This document shows, in pieces, positions 47,665-59,407 of a DNA stretch of 64,000 nt. This stretch comes from Bidens hawaiensis (lineage: Eukaryota; Streptophyta; Magnoliopsida; Asterales; Asteraceae). The stretch is from the NCBI GenBank assembly GCA_021521415.1, contig JAIQDT010003797.1, positions 217,526 through 281,525 of the forward strand. The letters are read 5' to 3'. The translations under genes and the position numbers were made by a program. The notes beneath the pieces are model-generated. The model saw only the letters and a list, made by a program, of their open reading frames with translations. It was not told where the DNA came from and did not search any database. Position 1 is the stretch's first letter. Every line of letters starts with the position of its first letter.

Positions 47665-50113
47665 AATAGTTTACCATAATCCGGACTTTTACTTTTATTC
47701 CAAACTACACATTCATTAATTTAGTATATTATTCACACAATTTTGTACTAATTATTGGATGGTGAATGTTTTTATATTTATTGGTTAGGTTTTCACCGAT
47801 TTTGTACTAATACACATTTATATGTTTTTCCAGTAAAGTTATATCGTTTTTCAGTAAGGTTTACATTTATTTACATAATTAAAATCTTCCATAATTGGTA
47901 ATTTATTTATCAGGTGATATTAATATTAATATTTAATTTTATCATTTCGGGTTATTGTCCCCAATTTAATATAATGGATTGAAGATTTGTTAACAAGATG
48001 TCTTATTTTTTGTTTAATGTTAATGTATATTTTTGTTATTAATCATGTATTTTTTTTCACAGTTCATGTAATTTAATTGATTATTATATAATTCGCAAAT
48101 AAAATTTAATAAATCATTATATAATACATTAAATTAGTTATAGTAAGATAATCAATCTTATATTGTTGTTGTTCAAATTTCAATTAAATCACTAATGTTA
48201 ACGCAATTTAAAACATTATTATACTTTCCAATATTATCGTATTTAACATTTTAAAATAATACACATTTAATATGACATTTTAGAAACCGATTTTAACCAT
48301 TCAAAGTTGGATTTTTAGTATTCATGTGAAGTTTACAAAAATGTGTTATATAGTTTTACTTTCACCAGCTATTCAAGAACCGAAATTTAACGAATTTGAC
48401 CATTTCATAAATTTTCAATATTAATGCCTTAAATAAAAAAAATTTTAATAAGCATTTTTAAATATTTCAAGTTATTATTATTTTAATGTCAATTTCAACT
48501 AAATCTATTAATATATTTATTCCTAAATATCAAAAATAACTTATATAATAAAATGTACATTTATTTAATTAGGTTTTTATATAATAAATTTAATTTACCG
48601 TTAATATTCTTTGACCATTTTTTAATTATGTCTAAATTCAAGATTCATACCTTTAGTAAAACCCCCATGTTTTCTATAACCGATTAAATACGGAATTTAC
48701 AAACTTTTACAAATTGATTCTCAAAATTAAAGTATAAAATAAACCCTCATTTTAATATTTCAAAAATAAAAATAAATCATTTTTTTGAAGTTTATTTATT
48801 ACAATACAACTGTACTAAATACTTTTTTAAAGTTTACTAATATTGTTTTTATTCAAAAAAGTGAACTCTAGAATTGAATTTGATAGATCTAACAAAAAAA
48901 ATTATTGAATGTTTATGATACAAAAGTTAAATAAAAATTCTTTTATTACAATTTGTATATTTATTGATTACAGTTTTTATATAATTATATGTTTTTGTTT
49001 ATATACAAAGCATGTATTTTTTCTTCATTCCAAATCTTATTAACAAACACTACAATTATAATTCGTCAAATTCTATCAATATAATCTATTTGTAGTCGTA
49101 TCTCAAACTCATCAAACATTATTTGACCAATTCTCATTGACATTTATAAGATTTTGATACTTTCCAATCTTAGAAAAGTTTACATTTTTTATTTGAAAAT
49201 TTTATAATTATGTCTAAATGTCAAGATGCATATGCCTAAAAATAGTATCAATTGACTTCCTTAATTTTTGTACCTTGAGTATTTTGTTATTCCATCATTA
49301 TTATCTAATTAACTCACTTTCTATTGTTACAATATTTTATAAAATAAAAAACCATTATTGTTACAGTCAAAAATCAATATTCATTTTATATCAATGATAA
49401 TCATATTACCAAAATTATCGTTATATTAAATACAATTATTTTAATAATTGATTCGTATTAATTAATTATTTATTTAGTAACTGTTACACTTTTAATTATG
49501 GTATCAAAATATATCACCTTATTCCCAACTAGAAATAAAAATTATTAGTAACTTTCAACCTATATTCGTTTAAATAAAATGAATTATAAAGTTTCTTTAA
49601 TAGCAACCATATTCATATACATCATCTACTAATTTATGTTTTAACTCGTATTTTAATCACTATTTTTATTGTACAAAATGATAATACTTTTTGACCTAAT
49701 ATAAGTTTTGACTTCAAATCAATTCTTAAGTTGACAAACATTATTTACATTAAATCATATATTTTTAAACAACTAAAAATAATGCATAAAATGATTTTAA
49801 CATAATTGCCAAACAAATAGTGGTTTTTAAAAATAAAACACGTTTTCTCTTTAATTTATACATTTTTCTCCGTAAATAACCATTAGTGAACATCGAATGT
49901 TTTCTTAGTTTATTCATATTATTCCCATAATGAAAAAACAATTTTTAATTATTTCAATGTTTAAGTTTTAACAAAATTAAATTTCTATTTTCTTCACCAC
50001 TAAATTAGCATGTACGAAATATGGCGAAAAGTTTAATTTCCCGAGTAGATGCAATTTGTCTAAATGGGTAAAACAATATAACTACATAGCACAATTTATT
50101 AAAACAATATTAG

Positions 50114-50159
<46 letters not shown>

Positions 50160-50800
50160 GTATTCAATAACTATTTAACATAATTTATCCACAAAGGAGT
50201 TATAAAAAAATGGATGAGAAAGTTTTGCCTAATTTCCTAAATGATATATATTAGGAATCAACTATATGCCAACTATAGTTGAATGGAAATTAATATGTTA
50301 TTGAATATTGATTAACACTTTATTTTGAAGATCAATTAATTATAGTATTATGAAAGACTAAATTTAGGTTTTAGATTGTCATAACAGTTTGTTTTGTAAC
50401 ATAAACTTAAACTTTACCTATAAAAAAATGTCTTAGATATTGTTCATCTTTTAACATTGATGTGCAACAAATATTTAAAGTGATGTGTAAATAAACATGG
50501 GTATTATCTTAGAGTAATAAACATTACGGTTATTGATGTGTAATAAATGTCTTAGATAAAGTTCAACTTTTATATCAACATTGGGATATAAGTTTTGTTG
50601 AATCAAAATTGTAAAATTGTTTTGTTGATTTGGAGACTAATTTCTTTGTTTGCTTATTATTGTACTCATGATATAAGTTATAAAATATTTTAAATTTTCA
50701 TTTATCTTTGTTAGTCTTTGTATGCTTTTGTATTTGGTTCAAATAAGTTATGATGTCTTATAATTAATATAAAATTATGATTTATTTATAAATACAACAT
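47665..50800. other. Very AT-rich Helitron interior, no gene
   Basis: Three kilobases of A/T-rich sequence without coding signal; the Rep and N-terminal helicase domains expected here are absent. An ATT microsatellite of about 14 units lies at 50115-50156. Confidence 0.6.
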
Positions 50801-51622
50801 TTGCATTTCATTATTTATAAATACAACAACGTAATTATAGATATACCAGATGATCTTTTGATTGGTGATTCATCCGATCCTATTTTTGATATGATTGATT
50901 TTGTATATCCAGTATTATTGAAAAATTTTAATGATATTTCATATATTCAAGAAAGGGCCATACTTACACCTTTAAATGAGGTTGTACAAGATATTAATGA
51001 TAAATTTTTGTCTTTGTTTCCTGGAGAAGAAGTTAAATATCGTAGTTCTAATAGCATAGACAAGTCAGATAGTGTTGGTCCTGGTTTCGATCCAACATTA
51101 CACTCAACGGTGTAATACATGGTTTAAAGATATCTGGTATGGCTAATCATAAATTGGTTCTAAAAGTTGGTGTGCCAATAATGTTACTAAGGAATATTGA
51201 TCAGAAGTATGGTTTATGCAACGAAACCAGATTACAAGTAATTAACTTGGGAGAGACGCTTTATCTAAGTAAATGTTATTTCAGGTACTAACATTGGGTT
51301 TCACACTTATATAACTCGTAATGGTCTAACTCCTTCAGATAAACTTCAGATAAAAACTGCCATTTATATTGAAACGAAGACAGTTTCGTGTTACGGTTTG
51401 TTTTGCAATGACCATTAATAAAAGTCAAGGCCAATCACTAGCAAGAGTTGGCATATACCTGCGAGAACCGATGTCTACACGTGGTCAACCTATATGTGAT
51501 ATGTGGCTTTATCACGAGTGAAGAGTAGAGACGGTGTTAAAATGCTTATATTAGACAAAGAAGGTAAAGTTACAAATAAAATTACAAATGTGGTTTATAA
51601 GGAACTATTTAGTAATTTATAA
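50801..51622 (+). pseudogene. Helitron RepHel helicase (PIF1-type), C-terminal remnant
   Basis: Three frames together cover the C-terminal third of the PIF1-like helicase that unwinds DNA in Helitron transposition. 50837-51050 reads IDIPDDLLIG, FVYPVLLKNF, ERAILTPLNEVV and FPGEEVKYRSSNSID. After a shift, about 51111-51270 reads LVLKVGVPIMLLRNID. At about 51402-51480 is helicase motif VI FAMTINKSQGQSL. The end YVALSRVKS...VVYKELFSNL reaches a natural stop at 51622. The Walker A motif and the HUH replication-initiator domain are missing. Confidence 0.9.
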
Positions 51623-51726
51623 TTGTATAAAGGATGTTATTTTAGTTGAATGTTATGTTTTTACATGATTTATATATCAGTTGATGCTAAAAACGTATGG
51701 ATGTTACATGATTTATATTTTTCCAC

Positions 51727-51754
51727 CTGTGGCGCCCACGGATCAATAACCTAG
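51727..51754 (+). other. Helitron 3' end: hairpin and CTAG
   Basis: CTGTGG-CGC-CCACGG forms a six-pair stem with one G-T pair, eight bases before the terminal CTAG. Confidence 0.8.
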
Positions 51755-52368
51755 TATATTGTTATAAAATAGTTGTTAGATCATTTAGCAAAAAATAATA
51801 CAAAATAAATTAGTTGTGCGTTCATCTGATTTGTTTGATCACATGACACCTTATTTGCGTCAATAATGGTATACGAGTATCGCAGTGAGTGGCGACCATC
51901 GAATTCATATACCCCGTGTAAGTCTGGAAAAATATGTCTTTTAGGCCTTAACAAACTAAATAATGTAAACTAAATGTTTTTAAAATGACGATGAATGCTA
52001 TAGCAATAAACATAACAATTAGCAACATTTATATTTAGTATAGTTTACGATACAAAAAAATACAAATTTATATACATTAGCAAAAACATGAAAATGCTCG
52101 ATATATTGCATTATAAATAATCTGTTTTTGGCTGCGGATTGGATCGACTTTCTACTGGTTAGGTGCTTTTTTCACATTGGGTGTTTCTTGTATTTTCCTG
52201 ATGCTTTTTTCACATTGGGTGTTTCTTGTATTTTCATTAGATACTTAGGGCATGTTTGGAATTGAGTTTGAAAACATCTTGTTAACTTATTGGTTTTTCA
52301 AAAAGTCATTTTAAAAAGTAAACATTTGTGGCTTTTAGAAAACAACTTTTTAATATTATCAAAAGACT
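51755..52368. other. Intergenic with a short tandem duplication
   Basis: A 41-bp unit with CACATTGGGTGTTTCTTG occurs twice at about 52166-52240. No gene. Confidence 0.6.
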
Positions 52369-53165
52369 AAGGTGCTGTTTTTTTTAAAACAAAAACTGTC
52401 TGCAATCTGATTTCATCTGAATTTATGTCTGCAACTGAAGATGTGATCTAAAGGTCTGCAATCTGAAAATATAATATTGTTTGTTTTATAAACTGGATAT
52501 CGCCTGCATAAACTGAAAATTAGTTACATATCATATATATCACAATAGATAGAAGTCATTTAACGTTTTTAGACTGCTAAAATAATTGGTAGTGGTGTAC
52601 GAACTATGGAAGTGGGTGGTGGTTGACGATTGGTGGTAGACGATTGTGGAAGGCGGTGAACAGTGATGATGGACGGTTGTGGAGGGTGGTGGACGGTGGT
52701 AGTGGCCGATGGCGGGTAGTGGTGGTAATGGACGGTGGTGGTGGGTGGTGGACTGTGGTGGGGGCGGTGGTGGACGGTGGGTGGTGGTGGTGATGACCGG
52801 TGGTGGTGGTGGACGGTGGGTGGTGGTGGTTGATGGTGGTGGCGGGTGGTGGTGGTGGTTGCAGACAGTGGGTGGTGGTAGTGCGTTGTGGTCGACGATG
52901 GGTGGTGGTGGTGGTGGCGGAAGGCGGGTGGTGGTGGGTGGTTGACGATGGTGGTGGCGGAAGGCGGGCGGTGGCGGACGGTGGGTGGTGGTGGTGGCGG
53001 ACGGTGGGTGGTGGTGGTGGCGGTGGAAGGTAGGTGATGGGTGGTGGTGGTGGACATTGGATGTTAGTAGGATGATAAGAAGTGTGAAGATGATGGATAT
53101 TAACTTATTACTTAAGACCATATAAGCAGTTTTCAGATCTTTTTCTTTTTTTTTTAAACAGTCTT
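52369..53165. mobile_element. Candidate non-autonomous hAT-like element
   Basis: The left end (GGTGCTGTTTTTTTTAAAAC, then CTGTCTGCAATCTGA) and inverted right end (AGACTGTTTAAAAAAAA, then GATCTGAAAACTGC) are similar in layout, and sub-terminal CTGCAATCTGA motifs recur. A target duplication could not be fixed. Confidence 0.4.
52612..53057. repeat. GGT-rich minisatellite
   Basis: Irregular units of GGTGGTGGTGG with GGACGGTGGGT spacers; the plus strand is strongly G-rich. The His/Pro-rich open frames on the minus strand (52540-53121) come from this repeat. Confidence 0.95.
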
Positions 53166-53169
53166 TAGG

Positions 53170-55300
53170 AACTATTTAAAAAAAAGACAACAAGTGAGAG
53201 ATCTTTTTAAATGATTTAATCTATAAATTAACTATGTTTAAAAGACAAAAATTAGAACTCTTTAATTTCTAGAGTTTGCCTCTAGATTGTATCAAATTTT
53301 ACCCTCAAACCTTTTAATGTTTTAATAAAATTTATAAGTAATAGAATTACTGCTAATTGTATTACACTTTATGCATTTTATTAATAGTTTAACATGGTAA
53401 TGGTTAAATATGTCTTTTAGGCACAATATTTCGTTTAATTGAGTTTTAAACCAATTTATTCTCATGATTTTTAAACAATCATAAATTTTTCATACATTAA
53501 TATTTTTTTATCAAAATTACATCATAAAAACGAGTATTTTATTATCTTTAAATTGAATCTTTTTTTTAATTTAAAAAACATGTTGTGTGATTACCTGCAC
53601 AATATTTATTTTTCTGCTACACCGCGTAGACACCTCTGACATGCAACATTTTACCTGGCACTTTTACTTGCTACTTGATTTATTGTAATATTTTTTGAGT
53701 TTAGCATTAATAAAAATAAATCATTTTATGGTATTTTTTAGAGAAAAAAACATTTGCATGGGATTCCACTTACAACCATTTAAAATAGTAAATTTAACCA
53801 ATTTTAAATCAGGTCTTATTTAAAGAGAGAATCTAAAAATATCCCAAAATCTATAATGTAGGGATAAGTGTCTTTCGTTGGTCTTGTAGTCCCTAGACAT
53901 AACAAAACGTATACCTTTTAGTTCCATTTTTGGTTATGCTCTCAACATTTGGGAATGTTTAAAAGTGGACGCTAAACAATTTCAAGTTATACGTACTTAG
54001 ATAAAAAAAATACGGAAAAGCTTATCCAATATTTTATTACCAACAATTGGAACCACCTCTAATACCCGACTAAGGCCTCTTGAGACGGGATATCATGCAG
54101 TTTATACTCATTTTGATGCTCTATGTTTGACCCAGTTAGGAACACCATTAAGAAAGAAACTCACAACCGTGAAAATACCACCCTAAAGATTGGGACTTGA
54201 GTGGGAGAAATTGAGCCGTTTCAATTTCTTTAATTTTCCTTTATAGTCGTTTGTTTGTGTTTGTTACTTGTTTGGTTGTTGCTTTGCTTTTTTATTTATA
54301 ATATACCGGCCTTTCGGAAAAAAGATATCAATAACTATTAGGATGGGTTAAGGTGAAATTGGTTAAATTAACTCATCTTGATCCAAGTAAAGGGTTTCAA
54401 AAATCCATCAAAATATTCAATAAATAAATTAATAATAACTCAAATATAAATCAATAACGAAAAAAGTAAAACAACTAAAATGCTTCCCCTGTTATCCTCG
54501 TTTATAAAAAAAACCCCGGTTTTGTCTTGGTTGAGGTTCGGTTTTTTTGGGTTTTTTTTAGGTTTTGGTTATTTTTCTTTTTCGTTTAGTCGGCTTCGGC
54601 TTCGATGTTTTTGATTTTTATTCGGTTTTGATTTTTTCGGGTTTTATTCGGTATAGATAAACTATGAATGTGGGTTTTGTTTTGAGATAAAATAGGATGG
54701 ACCTTGTTTTATTCCATTCCAACCAATAAACAAACCAATTCTAACTTATAAACAAAATTCACTAGCATTTTCCCAACTCGTCTTGATTTCCTTGAAAAAT
54801 CCTTTTGGTCCATCTCAAGGGCGAATTGATATAACTCATCAAAACGTACACACACAATAATTAATTTGAATAACTCTCAATACATTACATAGAGGAAATA
54901 TAACTCAAAAGCCCCTATTACACATATGACGGGCCTATTAAGTTAGAAATTACGTCCAACACCATCATAAGCCATTTCAATTTTAAAAATTATTCATATT
55001 GATCCAGTTGACGGCTTTATCTAAACCCGGCTTATTGTCATCCCCTAGACAGCGTATCGATGATTTAAGAGAGGTATATTTTAATCAAGTTAAAATAATT
55101 TGATATAAAAAATTAGAACGTGTTTTTATGCATGATAACCAAATTATCTTTCTTTTATATATATATTTAAAGGACTAGTGTTTAAATTAAGGATTCTTCT
55201 TTATATATACCAACAAAATTGTCGTAGAGGCCAAAAACTTGGTAGTTTGCTAGACAACCTTTAGACTTGTCTTAAATCCTTAGACTGTCAGACTAATATA
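53170..55300. other. Intergenic region upstream of the desaturase gene
   Basis: AT-rich, no convincing ORF. Degenerate CGGTTTT-type repeats lie at 54520-54660. Confidence 0.5.
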
Positions 55301-55348
55301 GTGATATTAAAACAAACTAAGGCGCCAGCCAAAGTTGAAACTCCAAAC

Positions 55349-55356
55349 TATAAATA
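55349..55356 (+). promoter_or_regulatory. TATA box of the FAD2-like gene
   Basis: TATAAATA, 119 bp before the start codon. This leaves a leader of about 85-90 nt if transcription starts about 30 bp downstream. No splice-acceptor AG is seen directly before the ATG, unlike the usual 5'-UTR intron arrangement of housekeeping FAD2. Confidence 0.7.
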
Positions 55357-55467
55357 CCCATCATATCTTCACTCGACTTCCACAACCCAAAACAATCTTT
55401 TTTTCTGGGTAGTCTTTACTTGCCTTCCCTTCCCTTCGGTGGCTATTTTCTTTTACTGGTTGAAACC

Positions 55468-56616
55468 ATGGGAGCTGGTGGTCGAATGAATGTTGCTGAA
55501 ACCACCGACGATAGACCTCTCGCCCACAAACGTGTTCCAGTCTCAAAACCTCCATTCGAGCTTAGCGATCTCAAGAAAGCCATTCCACCACATTGTTTCA
55601 AGCGTTCTCTTGTACGCTCTTTTGCAGCGGTTTTCCGTGATTTTGTCCTAGTGGGTGCCTTATACTATCTCGCAGATAATTTCATTCCCCTCCTTCCTAA
55701 ACCCTTGGCTTATGTCGCATGGCCAGTTTATTGGTTCTTCCAAGGTGCTTATCTTATGGGTTTGTGGGTCATAGGCCACGAGTGCGGCCATCACGGGTTT
55801 AGTGAATATCCATGGATCGATGACACCATTGGGTTCATCGTCCACTCATTGATCCTCACTCCATACTTCGGATTCAAATACAGCCACCGTACCCACCATG
55901 CTAACACCAACTCCATTGAGTATGATGAGGTCTGGATCCCCAGACGCAAGTCTGATAAACTATATTCCGAAATTCTAAACAACCCACTCGGATCGTTTAT
56001 GGTATTTGTGTTCAAGATCCTTCTTGGCTTTCCATTGTACTTTATATTCAACTTTTATGGGAGGAAGTACGAGAAGGGAATCACGAGTCACTTTTACCCA
56101 TTCAGTCCTATCTTTAACGACAGCGAGCGCTTTCAGATTTTCCTCACTGATCTTGGAGTTTTTGCTACTTGTTATGCAGTTTACCGTGCTGCCGCAATCA
56201 TGGGCACCCAATGGGTGATTAACATCTATGGAATGCCCATGCTCGTCATGACTGGTTTCTTTATCTTACTCACGTATCTACACCACACTCACCCTTCCAT
56301 CCCTCACTACGACTCAACCGAGTGGGACTGGCTTCGAGGTGCTCTAGCCACCGTAGACAGAAACTTTGGATTCTTGAACCATGCTTTCCATGACGTAACT
56401 CGAACCCACACCGTTCACCATCTTTTCCCCACAATTCCGCATTACCATACCTTCGAAGCTAGAGCAGCCGTGTTGCCTATTTTGGGTGATTACTACAAGT
56501 ACGATGATACACCCATTCTAAAGGCCATCTGGAGAGAGACAAAGGATTGCATTTTTATTGAACCTGACGAAGCTGCTAATGAACAGAAGAAAGGTATCTA
56601 CTGGTTTCACAAATAA
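55468..56616 (+). CDS. Divergent FAD2-like oleate-modifying enzyme (desaturase, acetylenase or related)
   Basis: Encodes 382 residues, the usual FAD2 length, in one exon. FAD2-family enzymes are ER membrane di-iron proteins that modify oleate or linoleate on phosphatidylcholine. Histidine boxes are HECGHH (104-109), HRTHH (140-144) and HTVHH (314-318); hydrophobic segments lie near 55-70, 83-103, 118-133, 177-197, 225-243 and 250-270. Housekeeping FAD2 normally has Ala before box 1 and HVAHH as box 3. Here Gly103 precedes box 1 and box 3 is HTVHH, as in divergent FAD2s that make acetylenic, conjugated, epoxy or hydroxy fatty acids. The C-terminus ends WFHK and lacks the final hydrophobic residue of the usual retrieval signal. 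The start is set by MGAGGRMNV, the conserved FAD2 N-terminus; an upstream in-frame ATG (55420) lies in the leader. The exact reaction cannot be told from sequence. Confidence 0.95.
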   Translation: MGAGGRMNVAETTDDRPLAHKRVPVSKPPFELSDLKKAIPPHCFKRSLVRSFAAVFRDFVLVGALYYLADNFIPLLPKPLAYVAWPVYWFFQGAYLMGLWVIGHECGHHGFSEYPWIDDTIGFIVHSLILTPYFGFKYSHRTHHANTNSIEYDEVWIPRRKSDKLYSEILNNPLGSFMVFVFKILLGFPLYFIFNFYGRKYEKGITSHFYPFSPIFNDSERFQIFLTDLGVFATCYAVYRAAAIMGTQWVINIYGMPMLVMTGFFILLTYLHHTHPSIPHYDSTEWDWLRGALATVDRNFGFLNHAFHDVTRTHTVHHLFPTIPHYHTFEARAAVLPILGDYYKYDDTPILKAIWRETKDCIFIEPDEAANEQKKGIYWFHK

Positions 56617-57273
56617 ACAAGCCACCAAACAATTGGATTTACGTTGACAAACACTTGCTTCAGTTTGTTATCCTTGGCATTAAGTACGTTGTATGTTCAT
56701 GTGTTTTATGGTTTTTTCTCTTTGGTGTTACGTCGTATAATAACATGTCATCTTTCAAAAAAAAGTTAATGGTAAAATGTTGTTTTTTATATATATGCAA
56801 GGTAAATTGGTTTTTTATATGCATCCAAGGTTAATAAAAAAACTAAGTTGGATAAATAAATATACAAATTAGGATGAATAATGATTAGGGGTGAAAAAAA
56901 AACCTGGGTTATCCCGAAACATATATAGGTGACGGACATTTAGATCAATATGTGACCACGATGAAATTAAAAACAAAAAAATACTTCACCAATAGAGGAT
57001 TATAGGCGGAAGACATAATGAATTGTTATAACATGATATAGATATATTATGAAAATGATATATGCGTTTTAACTTGCCAATATTTTGTTTTGTCTAATAC
57101 ATGAGAGCCTTTTTTCCTGTACTCACGCAAATCATGTAGGGATAACAAGCCAGGGTTTAGCCTTGTAAAAGTTATGGTATTTATTTAAATTATACTAATA
57201 TAGAGATCAGGATGATAATAAAACAACAAGAAGCAATATAAATAAGGGTCGTATCCTCTTAACTATTTTTCAC
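56617..57273. other. 3' UTR of the FAD2-like gene and intergenic sequence
   Basis: The first about 180 bases match the 3' UTR of the fragment at 1934-2075 in part. No further gene. Confidence 0.6.
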
Positions 57274-57286
57274 TAAACTGACCACT

Positions 57287-57597
57287 AAGAGCATTCACAT
57301 TCCGTTCTCCATCCCCATCTCTATAATTACACTACAAAACACTACATTTCTCTTTCCTGTTTAATTAAATAATACTTTTATCATTACAGTTTTCTCTCTC
57401 CCATACTCACAACCAATCCAACAAATATTAAAAAATAAATAGGGGCAAACAATGTTCCCTAAATGTTTCCCCAAATTTACAAATAATCACCACATTTCTC
57501 TCTCCACCCTATAATTTACACTCACAATCATTCAAAACTCATCCCTATAATTTACCAATCCCCTCACATAATTATGGGGGATGGGATGGGAATGCTC
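57287..57597. mobile_element. MITE, 311 bp
   Basis: Ends AGAGCATTCACATTCC and, inverted, AGAGCATTCCCATCCC. The 13-bp TAAACTGACCACT is present on both sides (57274-57286 and 57598-57610). The superfamily is unclear: a TAA duplication would fit PIF/Harbinger, a 9-11 bp one a Mutator-type MITE. Confidence 0.85.
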
Positions 57598-57673
57598 TAA
57601 ACTGACCACTCCCTCAAGTTTAACATTAATACAATTCAAAACTTTTCTATTTTTTGTTTGTTATTTTATTATC

Positions 57674-57676
<3 letters not shown>

Positions 57677-57725
<49 letters not shown>
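57677..57725. repeat. (ATT)n microsatellite
   Basis: About 16 units of ATT. Confidence 0.97.
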
Positions 57726-58063
57726 GTTTTTTAAAACACATTTTTTAAGATTTTTAAATATTTTTTAATATTTTTCAAATGACTTTTTATTTTGTTAAAT
57801 AACAATTTTTTTTTCTAATTTAAAATAAACATTTTTTTATTTAAAAATACGTTCTTTTTCTATAATTTATTTTTAGAGAGTGTTTTTAAATAGTTTTTAG
57901 AGTTAGTCCGTACTTTTAAAACAAATTCATATTGTTTTTTATAAAATAAAAAAAAATATTGTTTTTACGTAATAAACTGCACAAATATTATGAATTGAGA
58001 ATAAATACCTAAGGTTATATGATAATTAATATTTTAACATGAATATCTATATCTATATCTATA

Positions 58064-58861
58064 TCTATACTATATATAATGCATGAGACATGGGCAAATT
58101 AAGACACCGCATTTTTAAGTAATTTACAATTTTTAGTGGCTAGTGTATATCTTATATAGCATGCAAGATAAGGACAAACTTGTCAATTACAAAATATGCC
58201 TTGAAATAGTTACAATATAGCCCCTTCAACTTTACTCAATTTTTGTAAATTTTAAGAAATAGTTACTATTTGGACCTTTATCTTTACACATATATTTCTT
58301 TTAATTTTAATTGTGAATAACTTCCCACCAACGATTTTCTAATGACCATAACTTTTTCATACAATAATATTTTTTATAAAAAAATGCATCATAAAAATGA
58401 GCATTTTATTGTCTTTAATTTGGGTATGGTTTTGCTATAATTTTTCAAATAATTAAATTAACATATTACGTATGGGTATTCACAATTTGGTTTTAACGGT
58501 TTCAAAGTTATACCATGAGCCAAACCGTTGGTTTGATTTTTTTGTTATTAAGAACCGAAACTTAACCCTTGAAACTTTAAACCGAATCGTTACTAATAGT
58601 TTGGTTTCATTAATTGAACTTCAATAATAAATTTATCGTCGGATCCGGTTTTATATGGCCAATTTTCTGTATAAACCATAGACCAAATCCTTTGCTATGG
58701 TTTGAACATTCGGAAACTGACTGAAAAAAAGTGATGATTGGTTCAAACGTTTTCAAGGGTTCAAACGTTTTCAAGGATTCAAACGAACCTTGAACATCCA
58801 CAATTGTTACATCATTACTATAATTTTTGTTTCCCGTCGCATCGCTCGGGCACCCGTCTAG
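58064..58861 (+). mobile_element. Small non-autonomous Helitron
   Basis: Starts TCTATACTATATATAATGCA after an A. Ends with hairpin CGGG-CA-CCCG (58847-58856) and CTAG, followed by T. 798 bp without coding sequence. Confidence 0.8.
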
Positions 58862-58876
58862 TAGTGATTATATATG

Positions 58877-59407
58877 TGCAATGCCCCGAACTTGGACACC
58901 TTACTTAGCGTTGAATTTACACATGAATACAACTTAATTTATCATTGTTTATTAAAACTTTCGCCGAACATTTATGCAACAAAATAATCATTCAAAACAT
59001 ATAGGTCTTGCAACATTCTAATCATATCATGTCACACATTTTCTTCTTCGGATGTCGGTCAATCTTCCAATTGCCTCGTGCCTCAAGTTTTCCATATGCA
59101 TCTAGCACACGCATGCATACTAAAAGTCAGCTATGCTAAGTGGGTTTTAATTTATCAGGAAACATGTCATACTTACACGTTTATACATATTTCTATATGA
59201 AGATACACATATATATACATATTTCTATATGAAGATACACATATCATTATTCAATTGTTCTGTGTTCATATATTTGTACAAAGTTTATTAACATTCGAAT
59301 CATATATACTTACCAAATTCACGTTTAACACTTACCTTAACTAATCAAGAGTATGTTCGAAGTCAGCAGTCTATACCTATACTCCAGGTCATGAACACGC
59401 ACAAGGT
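58877..59407 (-). repeat. Truncated gypsy LTR (family A), minus orientation
   Basis: Starts TGCAATGCCCCGAAC, a decayed form of the family terminus TGTAAGGCCCCG, and contains the conserved ACTAAAAGTCAGCTATGCT tract. It breaks off where the next LTR begins. Confidence 0.75.

Larger units (their letters stand above)
34986..51754 (+). mobile_element. Decayed Helitron, interrupted by a gypsy element
   Basis: The left end TCTAACTATACTATTAAAAC follows an A. The right end has a hairpin (CTGTGG/CCACGG, 51727-51742) and terminates CTAG at 51751-51754 followed by T, as Helitrons do (A-T target, TC...CTRR, no duplication). Inside lie an RPA-like exon remnant and the C-terminal part of the Helitron helicase, both on the plus strand. 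Without the 11-kb gypsy insertion it spans about 5.7 kb. The left end is less certain than the right. Confidence 0.7.

Noticed and set aside
52540..53121. His/Pro-rich 193-codon open frame on the minus strand
   Set aside because: It is the translation of the GGT minisatellite, with other frames equally open and no start context or domain.
55791..56211. Minus-strand open frames opposite the desaturase gene
   Set aside because: Antisense shadows; similar ones appear opposite the pseudogene at 5067-5427.
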